This document shows, one piece after another, positions 1 through 9,187 of a stretch of DNA of 64,000 nt. The position numbers and the translations under genes are program-made. Every line of letters begins with the position of its first letter. Position 1 is the first letter of the stretch. Under the pieces are notes generated by a model. The model was not told the DNA's origin. It saw only the letters and a list, made by a program, of their open reading frames with translations, and made no database searches. The DNA comes from an uncultured Collinsella sp. (GTDB lineage: Bacteria; Actinomycetota; Coriobacteriia; Coriobacteriales; Coriobacteriaceae), in assembly GCA_959023295.1 (NCBI GenBank), contig CAUFBM010000007.1, positions 1 through 64,000 on the forward strand, given 5' to 3'.

Positions 1-52
1 GCGATTGGCGAAAATGCGTTGGTGGAAATGGTGAAAATTATATTGACGCTAA

Positions 53-679
53 CACCCCCGGAAGTACTGGACGTACGGCTTCCTCAGGTGGCTCGACGGC
101 ATACACCCCGCCGACGACGGCGGCATCCGGGCGCTGGCGGCGCTGAGGGGCGAGGTCGAGGCGGCCGACGAGACGAGGGAGGCCCTCCTCGCCGAGTACA
201 GGGCCGCCGTCGCGGCGGGCCCCCTCTCGGCGGAGGTCGAGGCGCTCCAGTCGATCAAGGGGTGCGGGTTCGCGCTCGCCGCCGCCTTCGCGGCCGAGGT
301 CGGCGACTTCTCGAGGTTCCGCTCCGGCAGGCAGGTGACGGCCTACTTCGGCCTCGCCCCGAAGCAGAGGTCGAGCGCGGACTCCGTGCGCCTCGGCGGG
401 ATCAGCGGGGCCGGCAACGCGCTCGTCAGGAGGCTGGCGGTCGAGGGGTCCTGGTGCTACGCCCAGGCCGGCCACCAGCCGAAGCTGATGCCCAAGGGCT
501 CCGGCGTCCCCCTCGAGGTAAGGATGCACGGGAGGAAGGGGTCCGAGCGCCTGCTCCGGCGACGCGAGGAGATGCTCGCCAGGGGCATGCCCCAGGCGAA
601 GGCGAACGCCGCCACCGCCGCCGAGCTCGTGAGGTGGCTGTGGGCCCTCGGCACGATGTGCCGGGAGGCAACCGAATAG
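53..679 (+). pseudogene. IS110/IS1111-family transposase, C-terminal remnant
   Basis: The frame is open from just after a stop at 50-52 to the stop at 679. It encodes the C-terminal half of an IS110-type DEDD/serine transposase. The helix-hairpin-helix-like segment with LQSIKGCGFALAAAFAAEVG is followed by the RFRSGRQVTAYFGLAP block and then the GGISGAGNALVRR block, whose serine (codon near 404) sits where the family's catalytic serine lies. The whole N-terminal RuvC-like domain is absent and there is no convincing start, so this is a remnant or is cut by the window edge and an in-frame stop. Strongly biased GC-rich codons with many AGG arginines differ from the neighbouring genes, which fits recent transfer. 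Family assignment is firm; the subgroup is uncertain. Confidence 0.75.
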
Positions 680-980
680 ACATAGCCCCCGTCCCGGCGA
701 GCCGGGCAGCCTTCGGGGACACCCCCGTTCTCGCTGTGCGCGCGGCGGTCGCCGCATGCGCGAAGTCAGACTAGGGGAACCCCGCCGAAGGAGAGGATTG
801 CGGGCCGCCGGAGCGGCATCCGCGGATATGAGACTGAGCCGAAGGCGTCGATGACATGCCGGGGGCGGACCGGGACGGGTTCAACGGCAGGCCCCGCCGA
901 CCGATTGCAAGCGGTCGGCGGGGCCATTGTGGCTCTTGACAGCGGATTGGGTCATATGAGCGAGCGAGCCGCATTTGCGC
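680..980 (+). ncRNA. structured 3' non-coding tail of the IS element (possible bridge RNA region)
   Basis: About 300 bases without a credible gene follow the transposase stop. A perfect 14-bp stem (890-903 with 912-925, 8-nt loop ATTGCAAG) dominates, and no T-run follows it, so it is not an ordinary terminator. In IS1111-group elements the guide (bridge) RNA is encoded downstream of the transposase. That the tail encodes such an RNA here is inference, and the right end of the element was not located. Confidence 0.35.
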
Positions 981-1125
981 CAAGGTGACGTGAAATTATT
1001 AAGTTACGCGGTTTTACCAAACCGCGTAACTGCTCGACGCTGCAAACGACCCTAAGCGGCAATCTGACGTTCAATTTCAAGGGCGCGACCAGAAGGTCAG
1101 CGCCCTTTCATTTCACGTCACCTTG
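981..1125. repeat. 145-bp MITE-like palindromic element
   Basis: A perfect 16-bp terminal inverted repeat (CAAGGTGACGTGAAAT at 981-996 and its complement at 1110-1125) encloses a perfect 13-bp hairpin (1002-1014/1019-1031) and a second hairpin around 1079-1108 with a GGGCGC/GCGCCC stem. No ORF is inside. It may be a non-autonomous mobile element or a compound terminator. Confidence 0.5.
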
Positions 1126-1336
1126 CTCGCTTGGGGTCGTTTTCGCTGACGTTGACGAAACATCGAGGTTATTCAAGTCGGTACTTTAGTGGGCTGGATT
1201 GCGTGGGCTGCTTGATTGTTGCTACAGTAGCGGGGCGTGCCGGGGGTCCGGTGCGTCCCGTTTTTATTTGACCATGAGGCGGCACGCAGCCATACGCGTG
1301 CGGACACCACGCCCAGATTGAGTGCGAGGATGTTCC

Positions 1337-2320
1337 ATGGCCCAATACGCTGCCAACGAAATCGAAAACATGCCCGATAGCCCTGTGGCCCGTGAGGATT
1401 TGGGCGCGGGCGGTATTCCCAGGGGTGCCGGCGCACGCTCTCCGCTGTTCTGGAAGGTTTTGCTACTTTCGGTGGCGGTCACCTGGGGCTACTCCTTTAC
1501 CACTATGAAGGACGCCCTCGACACCATTCCGGTGTTCGAGCTGCTCTATGTACGCTTTCTGCCTGCAGCGTTGGTCATGTTTGCCGTCTTCCACAAGCGC
1601 ATCACTGCACATTTCAACGCTCGCAATCTGATTGTTGGCCTGAGTATGGGCGTGCTTATGTGGGCGGCCTATGCGTTGCAGACGGTCGGCCTGGCGCACA
1701 CCACGGCGGGCAAGAACGCGTTTTTGACGGGTACGTACTGCATCCTCGTGCCCTTTGCGAGCTATTTTCTGAGCGGCGAAAAACTCACCCGCTATAATCT
1801 GGGCGCGGCACTGCTGTGCTTGGCGGGCATTGGCCTGGTGGCGCTCGATAGCGTCGAGTTCAACATCGGCGATGCCATTACGCTGGGCGGCGCGGTCTTC
1901 TTCGCCATCCAGATGGCGGTGACCGCCAAGTACGGTCGCAAAATGGACATCAACGTCATCACGTTTTGGATGTTTGTGGGCAATGGCGTGCTGAGCCTGA
2001 TCTCGTCGCTGCTATTCGAGACCCAGGCGCCTCTGTCCGTGTGGACGCCGAATTTTATCTGTGTGATGGCGTTTCTCTCGGTGGGCTGCACATGCGTGGC
2101 TCTGCTCATCCAAAACGTCGGCCTGGCGCATGTCCCGGCTTCGACGGGCTCGCTGCTCCTTTCGATGGAGTCGCCTTCGGGCGTGTTGTTTTCGGTGCTG
2201 CTGATGGGGGAGGCGCTCACCTCGCGCCTGCTCGCCGGCTTTGTGCTTATCTTCCTGTCGATTATCTTGAGCGAGACTCACTTCGATTTTTTGCGTCGAA
2301 AGCCGCGCCCGCAATTGTAA
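1337..2320 (+). CDS. EamA/DMT-family transporter
   Basis: A predicted inner-membrane exporter of the drug/metabolite transporter superfamily, with two EamA repeats and about ten hydrophobic helices after a roughly 40-residue polar N-terminus. Blocks such as WGYSFTTMKDALDTIP, VGLAHTTAGKNAFLTGTY and VGLAHVPASTGSLLLSMES match the two-fold repeat. The ATG at 1337 is preferred over the in-frame GTG at 1322, because GCGAGGA lies six bases before it. The 327-residue length is normal for the family. The substrate cannot be told from sequence. A strong terminator follows, so it is probably monocistronic. Confidence 0.85.
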   Translation: MAQYAANEIENMPDSPVAREDLGAGGIPRGAGARSPLFWKVLLLSVAVTWGYSFTTMKDALDTIPVFELLYVRFLPAALVMFAVFHKRITAHFNARNLIVGLSMGVLMWAAYALQTVGLAHTTAGKNAFLTGTYCILVPFASYFLSGEKLTRYNLGAALLCLAGIGLVALDSVEFNIGDAITLGGAVFFAIQMAVTAKYGRKMDINVITFWMFVGNGVLSLISSLLFETQAPLSVWTPNFICVMAFLSVGCTCVALLIQNVGLAHVPASTGSLLLSMESPSGVLFSVLLMGEALTSRLLAGFVLIFLSIILSETHFDFLRRKPRPQL

Positions 2321-2332
2321 ACAACTTGTTGC

Positions 2333-2359
2333 GCCGCCCTCCTGGGGCGGCATTTTTTA
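2333..2359 (+). terminator. Rho-independent terminator of the EamA gene
   Basis: GCCGCCC/GGGCGGC stem (2333-2339/2345-2351) with a 5-nt loop, followed by ATTTTTTAT. Confidence 0.85.
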
Positions 2360-2436
2360 TGCCTCGCCCTTAAAGTTGTACCTTGCGCTTTACGCTATCA
2401 AAGTGCTTACTGCAAAAACGTTACTGGAGGGCATTT

Positions 2437-3732
2437 ATGGCACCAGCTTTGTCCGATCTTCAACCGCAATCAACGCCCAAGGCCACCGCCGCGGCGCAGA
2501 CCGCTATCGGTGACGGTCTTGTTGCAGAAGCTCAGGCTTTTGCAGACGAGCTCGCTGCGTGGCGACACGATCTCCACCAGATGCCCGAGCTGGGTAATAG
2601 CCTCCCACAGACCTCTGCGTATATCCAGGCACGTCTGACCGAGATGGACATCCCGTTTGCCACGCTCGTCGACGGCTCCTGTGTTGTGGGCCTTGTCGGC
2701 TCCGGTGCCGCCGTGGCCCAAGGCAATGGCGTCTGCACGAATGAGCAGGCTGGTACGGTCATCATGCTTCGTGGCGACATGGACGCCCTGCCCGTTGCCG
2801 AGGAATCCGGCGAGCCCTTTGCATCCACCAATGGCTGCATGCATGCTTGCGGTCACGATATGCACGCGACGGCGCTGCTTGGTGCGGCTCGTATGCTCAA
2901 GGCCCGCGAGTCCGAGCTTCTCGACGCCAACGCCACGGTTAAGTTGCTGTTCCAGCCGGGCGAGGAAACCTTTGAGGGTGCCCGTGCTGCCATCGTCGAC
3001 GGTTTGCTGCAGAGCCCACGCCCCCAGGCCGCCTTTGCCATGCATGTCAATAGCCAGTCGCCGCTTGGCCTGGTGCTCTACGGCAGCCCGGCGCTCTCGG
3101 GCGTGTACGGTTTTCGCGTCACGCTTCAGGGCAAGGGCGGCCATGGCTCGAGCCCCGAGATCTGCATCGACCCCATCACGGCCGGCGTCCATGTGCATCT
3201 GGCGCTTCAGGAGCTCATCTCCCGCGAGGTGCCGGCGGCCAAGGAGGTCGCGCTTACCGTTGGCAAGTTCGCCGGCGGTCAGGCCGCAAATGTCATCCCC
3301 GACACTTGTGTGCTCGAGGGAACGCTGCGTGGCTTCGACGTCAAGCTCATGGAGCACCTCAAGACCCGCATCGCGGAGGTCGTCAAAGGCGTTGCCACGA
3401 CCTATCGTACGCCGGCGACTATCGAGACGCTCTCGGATGTTCCACCGCTGGTACTCGATGACAATATGACCCAGGCTTCACTTGGCTATGTGGGTGCGAC
3501 ACTGCCCAAGGCCACCTTCCTGCCGCTGTTCCACGCCATGGCGAGTGAGGACTTCGCGTTGATCTCGAGTGAGATCCCGAGTGCGTACTTTACCGTGGGC
3601 GCTGCCGTGACTGATACGGACGAGCATTTTGCTCAGCATCATCCCAAGGCACGTTTTAGCGATGCCGAGCTTCCCCTTGGCGCCGCGGCTTATGCGGCAG
3701 TCGCTTTGGGCTACATCGCCGACCACCGGTAG
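2437..3732 (+). CDS. M20 family amidohydrolase/peptidase
   Basis: A cytosolic di-metal hydrolase of the hippurate/N-acyl-amino-acid amidohydrolase group (431 residues). The metal and catalytic blocks are visible: RGDMDALPV, HACGHDMHATALLG, FQPGEE, AMHVNSQSPLG, GKGGHGSSP in the dimerisation domain, and ASEDFA near the C-terminus. The ATG at 2437 is chosen because GGAGG ends six bases upstream; an earlier in-frame ATG at 2383 has no ribosome site. The truncated MFS gene that follows 39 bases later may once have transported its substrate or product. The exact substrate is unknown. Confidence 0.85.
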   Translation: MAPALSDLQPQSTPKATAAAQTAIGDGLVAEAQAFADELAAWRHDLHQMPELGNSLPQTSAYIQARLTEMDIPFATLVDGSCVVGLVGSGAAVAQGNGVCTNEQAGTVIMLRGDMDALPVAEESGEPFASTNGCMHACGHDMHATALLGAARMLKARESELLDANATVKLLFQPGEETFEGARAAIVDGLLQSPRPQAAFAMHVNSQSPLGLVLYGSPALSGVYGFRVTLQGKGGHGSSPEICIDPITAGVHVHLALQELISREVPAAKEVALTVGKFAGGQAANVIPDTCVLEGTLRGFDVKLMEHLKTRIAEVVKGVATTYRTPATIETLSDVPPLVLDDNMTQASLGYVGATLPKATFLPLFHAMASEDFALISSEIPSAYFTVGAAVTDTDEHFAQHHPKARFSDAELPLGAAAYAAVALGYIADHR

Positions 3733-3771
3733 CACCCAATCTTGCTACTCGTTTGTTTAAAAAGGAGCAGT

Positions 3772-4140
3772 ATGTCCCAGCAGCGTAAGTTCTTCCCCGG
3801 CTGGCTCGTGGTGGCTTCCGGCTTTGTCATCATGGCCACGTGCTACACGATTTTCGTTAACTGCATGAGCCTGTTTCAGCCGCTCGTCGTCAGCGACCTG
3901 GGCATCACGCTTGCGCAGTACAACATCTCCAACGCCATCTCCACCGTGGTGAGCGTTATCGGCTCACTTGTGATCGGTCATGTTGCCGATAAAGTAAGCG
4001 GTCGCGTTTTGGGCTCCCTCACTGTAATCGCCACCTCTGCCGTTCTTGCCGGCATGAGCCTTGTCGGTGAACTGTGGCAGGTCTACGTGCTCTTTTCTGT
4101 TTGCCCCGTTCTGTTTGTGGCCGCCCTGGAAGCCGAATAG
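3772..4140 (+). pseudogene. truncated MFS transporter (N-terminal third only)
   Basis: Begins normally with AAAGGAG before ATG 3772 and reads as the first four helices of a major facilitator (FFPGWLVVASGFVIMATCYT, then the loop GHVADKVSGRVLG). The protein then ends after 122 residues instead of about 400. The last codons lie inside the left arm of a palindrome (4117-4138), so the rest of the gene seems to have been replaced by repeat DNA. It was probably co-transcribed with the upstream amidohydrolase. A four-helix fragment is unlikely to transport anything. Confidence 0.75.
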
Positions 4141-4323
4141 ATGCTCGTACCATCATTCGGTTTCCAAGGCGGTCACGGGCCTACGAAATGATCCGCTTTC
4201 CTCCGTCCCCAACAGATCACGTGATCCGAAGGGGACGGAGGAAAGCGGATCGCAAACAGCGGCGGTGCGTCAGGCCGAACGAGTCCCCATACCCTCGTTC
4301 GGTCAGACGCACCGCCGCTGTTT
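4117..4323. repeat. three consecutive long palindromes
   Basis: Palindrome 1: 22-bp arms with three mismatches (4117-4138/4155-4176). Palindrome 2: 21-bp perfect arms (4190-4210/4231-4251), whose loop holds the self-complementary GATCACGTGATC. Palindrome 3: 18-bp perfect arms (4254-4271/4306-4323) with an inner GCCGAACGAG/CTCGTTCGG stem, followed by T-rich DNA. The last could terminate transcription before hisS. Confidence 0.8.
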
Positions 4324-4335
4324 GTGTTTGTGCCG

Positions 4336-4341
4336 TATAAT
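4336..4341 (+). promoter_or_regulatory. probable -10 element of hisS
   Basis: Perfect TATAAT 43 bases before the hisS start and just after palindrome 3. No good -35 hexamer is visible at normal spacing. Confidence 0.5.
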
Positions 4342-4383
4342 GTCCACTACCTATGACGCGATACAAAAGAAAGGTGTTTGCCC

Positions 4384-5697
4384 ATGCAGGCACAGAAGGC
4401 GGAGGGAACCCGCGACCTTATCGGCGCCGAGATGCGCGCCTGGCAAAAGATGCAGCAGATTGCTGCCGGCGTGTTCGAGCCGTTTGGCTTTAAGCCCATC
4501 GAGACGCCCGCGATCGAGCAGGTTGACGTGTTTGTCCACGGTATCGGCCAGTCGACCGACGTCGTGCGCAAGGAGATGTTCCGCGTGTTTAGCGGCGCCA
4601 ACCTGGAGCGCGTCTTTACCGAGGGCACCGACACCAAGCTTAAGCCCAAGCAGCGCCTGGCCCTTCGTCCCGAGGGCACGGCCGGTGTGGTGCGCGCCGT
4701 CGTGGAGAACAACCTAGTGCCCCAGGGCTCCACGCCGTTTAAGGCGTACTATGCCGAGGCCATGTTCCGTGGCGAGCGTCCCCAGAAGGGTCGCCTGCGC
4801 CAGTTTCACCAGGTGGGCATCGAGTGGCTCGGCGCTCCCGATCCGGCGGCAGACGCCGAGTGCATCATCATGCTCATGGAGTTCTACAAGCGCCTGGGCT
4901 TCGATCTTTCCAAGCTCCGTCTGCTCATTAACTCGATGGGCGATGCGCAGTGCCGTCCGGCCTATCGCGAGCAGGTTAAGCAGTTCATTCTCGACCACGC
5001 CGACGAGATGTGCGACGAGTGCCGCGAGCGCGCCGAGCTCAACCCGCTGCGCGCCTTCGACTGCAAGAACGACCATTGCCGCGAGATCATGGCCAACGCT
5101 CCGCTGATGGGCGACAACCTGTGCGACGAGTGCCGCGAGCACTACGAGCAAGTCAAGCGCTATCTGGATGCCGCCGGTATCGAGTATGTCGAGGATCCCA
5201 CCTTGGTGCGCGGCCTGGACTACTACACCCGTACTGTCTTTGAGGTCGAGGCCCCTGGCGCCGGCGTCGGCTCCATCGGCGGCGGCGGCCGCTACGACGG
5301 CCTGGTCGAGCTCGAGGGTGGCAAGCCCACGGCAGGCGTCGGCTTTGCCGTCGGTTTTGAGCGCGCCCTGCTGGCCCTGCAGGCCTTTGGCAGCGATCTG
5401 GGTGCCGAGGAGGCCCCGTGCGTCTATGTCGCCAACGCAGGCAAGGAGCTGCGCCAGAACGTCTTTGCCATTACGCAGGAGCTTCGCGCCGCAGGTATCG
5501 TGACCGAGGCCGACTATCAGGGTCGTTCGCTCAAGGCCCAGTTTAAGCAAGCCGATAAGGTAGGCGCCAAGCTCATCTTGGTCCTGGGTGGCGACGAGCT
5601 TGCCGCCGGCAAGGTCAAAGTGCGCGACATGCAGAGCCATGACGAGGTGCTCGCCGATCTGGACAACGTCGTCGAGGCGGTTCGCGAGCGCCTGTAG
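4384..5697 (+). CDS. hisS: histidyl-tRNA synthetase
   Basis: Class II aminoacyl-tRNA synthetase that charges tRNA-His with histidine in the cytosol. The 437 residues contain class II motif 2 around MFRGERPQKGRLRQFHQVG, the histidine-specific LVRGLDYYTRTVFEV and GGGGRYDGLV, and an anticodon-binding C-terminal domain. A central Cys-rich segment (CDECRERAELNPLRAFDCK, then DHC and CDEC) is present, as in many Gram-positive HisRS. ATG 4384 is preferred over the TTG at 4378, since AAAGG lies nine bases upstream. The gene is flanked by hairpins and appears monocistronic. Confidence 0.96.
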   Translation: MQAQKAEGTRDLIGAEMRAWQKMQQIAAGVFEPFGFKPIETPAIEQVDVFVHGIGQSTDVVRKEMFRVFSGANLERVFTEGTDTKLKPKQRLALRPEGTAGVVRAVVENNLVPQGSTPFKAYYAEAMFRGERPQKGRLRQFHQVGIEWLGAPDPAADAECIIMLMEFYKRLGFDLSKLRLLINSMGDAQCRPAYREQVKQFILDHADEMCDECRERAELNPLRAFDCKNDHCREIMANAPLMGDNLCDECREHYEQVKRYLDAAGIEYVEDPTLVRGLDYYTRTVFEVEAPGAGVGSIGGGGRYDGLVELEGGKPTAGVGFAVGFERALLALQAFGSDLGAEEAPCVYVANAGKELRQNVFAITQELRAAGIVTEADYQGRSLKAQFKQADKVGAKLILVLGGDELAAGKVKVRDMQSHDEVLADLDNVVEAVRERL

Positions 5698-5755
5698 CGC
5701 ATCTTTTTGAGCTTCGGGCCTGCTAACGTGCCCTGCTCATGGAGAGCGATTGTTA

Positions 5756-5789
5756 CGGGGGTGTTTCGCTTTTATGCGGAATGCCCCCG
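5756..5789 (+). terminator. probable hisS terminator
   Basis: CGGGGG/CCCCCG arms (5756-5761/5784-5789) with partly paired inner bases, followed by TTTA. The T-run is weak. Confidence 0.5.
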
Positions 5790-5904
5790 TTTACGTATGC
5801 CGCCCACCGAGAAATACGACCATTTAGGGCAAAAACCTTTGCAATGCAGAAAATACTTTTGTGTGGTAAAGCGCAATCAGTGTCGAAAGTATTTCTCAAG
5901 CGCC

Positions 5905-5910
5905 TATAAT
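5905..5910 (+). promoter_or_regulatory. -10 element and possible operator upstream of ppc
   Basis: Perfect TATAAT. Just upstream GAAAATACTTT (about 5850) and AAAGTATTTC (about 5886) form a spaced inverted repeat that could bind a regulator. The operator role is speculative. Confidence 0.45.
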
Positions 5911-5954
5911 GAATACCGCATGTTACGTGCATAGAAGGAGGAATGGGAGGAAAC

Positions 5955-8768
5955 GTGGCTGAGAACCTAAGCAACCAGTCTGTACCCGAAGCCGCGGCGC
6001 GCGTCGCTGCCGTGGTCAACCGCCTCGTTAACCGAATCGGCTCGAATGCCGAGTCCAGGGAGCGTCTCGCCGAGATCGAGATCCCCGAGGAGCTGCGCGA
6101 CAATCTGGCGCTGTTCTTGCGCCTGGAGCGCCGTGTGCTTAGCGAGTATGATCCCGAGATCGCGGACCTGTTCGACAAGATTTTGACAGCCGAGATTGTG
6201 GTCAATGCCGGCAACCCCGGTACCTGCGCTGCCGACGAAGCCGTCGACGAGCAGGGCGTGCCCACCGCCGACGAGCCCACTGCCGTGGCATTTCGTGAGG
6301 TCGTCGATTTGATCGACAGCCTGCCGCTCGATAAGCAGCAGGTCATCGTTCGCGCCTTTACGAGCTTTTTCCATCTGGCAAACCTGTCGGAGGAGAACTA
6401 CCGTGTGGCGCAGCTGCGCGAGCGCGAGGCCGGTGCGTCGACCGATACCGAGGTCGATCCTGCCAACGAGCTTACCGTTGCCTATCACCAGCTGGTGAAT
6501 GAGCTGGGTGTCGAGGGTGCCAACGAGCTGCTCGACAAGCTCGAGTTCCACCCTGTCTTTACCGCACATCCCACCGAGGCCCGTCGTAAGGCCGTCGAGG
6601 GCAAGATCCGCCGTATCTCCAACCTGCTGGAGGAGCGTCCGCGTCTGGGCGGCTCCGACCTGGTGGAGAACGAGCGCCATATGCTGCAGGAGATCGACGC
6701 CCTGGTGCGTACGAGTCCCATCGCGCTCAAGAAGCCCACGCCGGTCGAGGAAGCCGATACCATCATCGACATCTTCGATAACACGCTGTTCGACGTTATC
6801 CCCGTTATCTATCGTCGTTTTGACGATTGGGTGCTGGGCGACAAGGCCGGTACTGTGCCGCCGCTGTGCCCGGCGTTCTTCCATCCCGGCAGCTGGATCG
6901 GTTCCGACCGCGACGGTAACCCCAACGTCACCGCCAAGGTGAGCCGTGAGGTCGCCGCCAAGTACTTTACGCACATGGTGCTCAAGCTCGAGGACAAGTG
7001 CCGCCACATCGGCCGCAACCTCACGCTCGAGGCTACCTACAGCAAGCCGTCGGCCGAGCTCATTAACCTGTGGAACCATCAGGTCGAGATGAGCCCTCGT
7101 TACACGGCCCGCGCCGAGCTGATCTCCGAGCACGAGCCGCATCGCGCCGTCATGCTCGTCATGGCCGACCGCCTGAACGCCACCGTCCGTCGTATCACCG
7201 ACACCATGTACCACAGCGCCGACGAGTTCCTGGATGACCTGCGCGTCGTCCAGCGTTCGCTGGCCGCCTGCGGTGCCGTCCGTGCTGCCTACGGCCCGGT
7301 CCAAACCATCATCTGGCAGGTCGAGTCCTTCGGCTTCCATATGGTCGAGATGGAGTTCCGTCAGCACTCCGTGGTGCATGCCCGCGCCCTTAAGGATATC
7401 CACGAGAACGGTATCCATGGCGACCTGCAGCCCATGACGCGCGAGGTCATCGATACCTTCCGCGCTATCGGCTCCATCCAAAAGCGCTACGGCAAGAAGA
7501 TGGCGCACCGCTACATCATCTCGTTTACCAAGAGCGCCCAGCATGTGGCCGACGTCTTTGAGCTTGCCCACCTGTCCTTTGCACACGAGGAGGATGTCCC
7601 CGAGCTCGACGTGATCCCGCTGTTCGAGCAGCTCGAGGACCTCGAGGGCTGCGTCGACGTGCTCGATCAGATGCTTACGCTGCCTGTGGTGCAAAAGCGC
7701 CTTGCCCAGACCAACCGCCGCATGGAGGTCATGCTGGGCTATTCCGACTCCTCCAAGGATGCCGGTCCTACCACGGCCATGCTCGCGCTGCACTCCGCGC
7801 AGGAGCGCATTGCCAAGTGGGCCGAGAAGAACGATATCGACCTGGTGCTCATGCACGGTCGCGGCGGTGCCGTGGGCCGTGGCGGCGGCCCGGCCAACAA
7901 GGCCGTGCTGGCGCAGCCCAAGGGTTCGGTCAACTGCTTCTTTAAGCTCACCGAGCAGGGCGAGGTCATCTTTGCCCGTTACGGCAACCGCACGCTGGCT
8001 CAGCGCCATGTTGAGTCCGTTGCCGCCGCAACGCTTTTGCAGTCGGCCCCGAGCGTCGAGAAGATCAACACCGAGACCACGCAGAAGTTCTGGGATATGG
8101 CCGAGAAGCTTAACGCCGCAAGCCACGAGCGCTATCTGGACCTGCTGAACACCGAGGACTTTACACCGTGGTTCTCGACCGTGACGCCGCTGACCGAGGT
8201 CGGTCTGCTGCCGATTGGCTCGCGTCCCGCCAAGCGCGGCTTGGGCGCCAAGTCGCTCGACGACCTGCGTACCATTCCGTGGATCTTCAGCTGGAGCCAG
8301 GCGCGCATTAACCTGGCCGCTTGGTACGGCCTGGGCACCGCCTGCGAGCAGCTGGGCGACCTTGACCAGCTCAAGGCTGCCTACCAGGAGTGGCCGTTCT
8401 TCCGCACCTTTATCGACAATATTGAGATGTCGATCGCCAAGACCGATCAGCGCATCGCCAAGATGTATCTGCACCTGGGCGACCGCGAGGATCTGTCCGA
8501 GAAGGTCTTTACCGAGATGCAGCTCACCCGTAAGTGGGTCCTTGCCATCGTCGGTGACGAATGGCCGCTGCAGCGTCGTCGCGTGCTCGGCTGCGCCGTT
8601 CGCGTGCGTAACCCCTATGTCGACGCCCTGTCCATCGCCCAGGTCCGCGCCCTTCGCGAGGTGCGTATGAACCAGGACGAGATGGCCGAGGAGAAGAAGG
8701 CCGAGTACATGAGCCTGATTCTTTCGACTGTGACCGGCGTCTCGGCAGGATTGCAAAACACGGGGTAA
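5955..8768 (+). CDS. ppc: phosphoenolpyruvate carboxylase
   Basis: Cytosolic enzyme that carboxylates phosphoenolpyruvate with bicarbonate to oxaloacetate, filling the C4-acid pool for fermentation and aspartate synthesis. All hallmark blocks are present: FTAHPTEARRK with the catalytic His, HPGSWIGSDRDGNPNVTA, FRQHSVVH, GYSDSSKDAGPTTA, HGRGGAVGRGGGP and the C-terminal QNTG. Two starts compete. ATG 5943 has AAGGAGG almost touching it, while GTG 5955 has GGAGG four bases away, so GTG 5955 is chosen with low certainty. Length of about 937 residues is normal. A large repeat element follows the gene. Confidence 0.96.
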   Translation: MAENLSNQSVPEAAARVAAVVNRLVNRIGSNAESRERLAEIEIPEELRDNLALFLRLERRVLSEYDPEIADLFDKILTAEIVVNAGNPGTCAADEAVDEQGVPTADEPTAVAFREVVDLIDSLPLDKQQVIVRAFTSFFHLANLSEENYRVAQLREREAGASTDTEVDPANELTVAYHQLVNELGVEGANELLDKLEFHPVFTAHPTEARRKAVEGKIRRISNLLEERPRLGGSDLVENERHMLQEIDALVRTSPIALKKPTPVEEADTIIDIFDNTLFDVIPVIYRRFDDWVLGDKAGTVPPLCPAFFHPGSWIGSDRDGNPNVTAKVSREVAAKYFTHMVLKLEDKCRHIGRNLTLEATYSKPSAELINLWNHQVEMSPRYTARAELISEHEPHRAVMLVMADRLNATVRRITDTMYHSADEFLDDLRVVQRSLAACGAVRAAYGPVQTIIWQVESFGFHMVEMEFRQHSVVHARALKDIHENGIHGDLQPMTREVIDTFRAIGSIQKRYGKKMAHRYIISFTKSAQHVADVFELAHLSFAHEEDVPELDVIPLFEQLEDLEGCVDVLDQMLTLPVVQKRLAQTNRRMEVMLGYSDSSKDAGPTTAMLALHSAQERIAKWAEKNDIDLVLMHGRGGAVGRGGGPANKAVLAQPKGSVNCFFKLTEQGEVIFARYGNRTLAQRHVESVAAATLLQSAPSVEKINTETTQKFWDMAEKLNAASHERYLDLLNTEDFTPWFSTVTPLTEVGLLPIGSRPAKRGLGAKSLDDLRTIPWIFSWSQARINLAAWYGLGTACEQLGDLDQLKAAYQEWPFFRTFIDNIEMSIAKTDQRIAKMYLHLGDREDLSEKVFTEMQLTRKWVLAIVGDEWPLQRRRVLGCAVRVRNPYVDALSIAQVRALREVRMNQDEMAEEKKAEYMSLILSTVTGVSAGLQNTG

Positions 8769-8789
8769 TCGATAGCCCTGTAGTCGTCC

Positions 8790-8916
8790 GGGCCCGCCAT
8801 CAGTTTACTTTTAGGCACGTCCTCGGACATGCAAAAAGCCCTCGCTGCGCACTTCGTGCGGCGAGGGCTTCTTGCGTCCTGCGGAGTGTGCCTAAAAGTA
8901 AACTGATGGCGGGCCC
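8790..8916. repeat. 127-bp nested palindrome, family R1 copy 1
   Basis: Outer arms of 29 bp are perfectly complementary (8790-8818/8888-8916). The 69-nt core (8819-8887) holds GTCCTCGGACATGCAA on one side and TTGCGTCCTGCGGAGT on the other around an AAGCCCTCGC/GCGAGGGCTT hairpin. The same core recurs at 11300-11368. Confidence 0.9.
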
Positions 8917-9032
8917 TGCGATGTCCGGCCTTCGGCGGATTACTGGCTGGGGGAATAATGGCGCGCTTCGCGCGTTTTGGATGGGGTCTATCTCGGTGGC
9001 GCATTTGGCGCTTCTCGCCTTACGGCTGTTGC

Positions 9033-9068
9033 GGCTGCGGTCCCGTTTGGGATCGCAGCCGTTTTGTT
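9033..9068 (+). terminator. terminator or attenuator upstream of larA
   Basis: 12-bp stem with one mismatch (9033-9044/9049-9060), GTTT loop, then GTTTTGTTG. It lies about 120 bases before the larA start. It could end read-through from ppc or attenuate larA. Confidence 0.6.
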
Positions 9069-9187
9069 GTGGGTCAAATATGAACGTTGTGTTAATGAGT
9101 CGGTGGACGGTGGAGTTTTTCGGTGAGCGGCGTATCCTTCCAACGGTTTATCTAGTGTGTCAGTTGAAAGGAAGAGGGCGCTCATCA

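Noticed and set aside
19..774. 251-codon frame from 19 over the IS remnant
   Set aside because: An Arg/Gly-rich translation. The frame one base later carries the recognisable transposase sequence.
5967..8756. 929-codon open frame antisense to ppc
   Set aside because: Its protein has no family resemblance and mirrors the GC-rich codon pattern of ppc, whose motifs are intact on the other strand.
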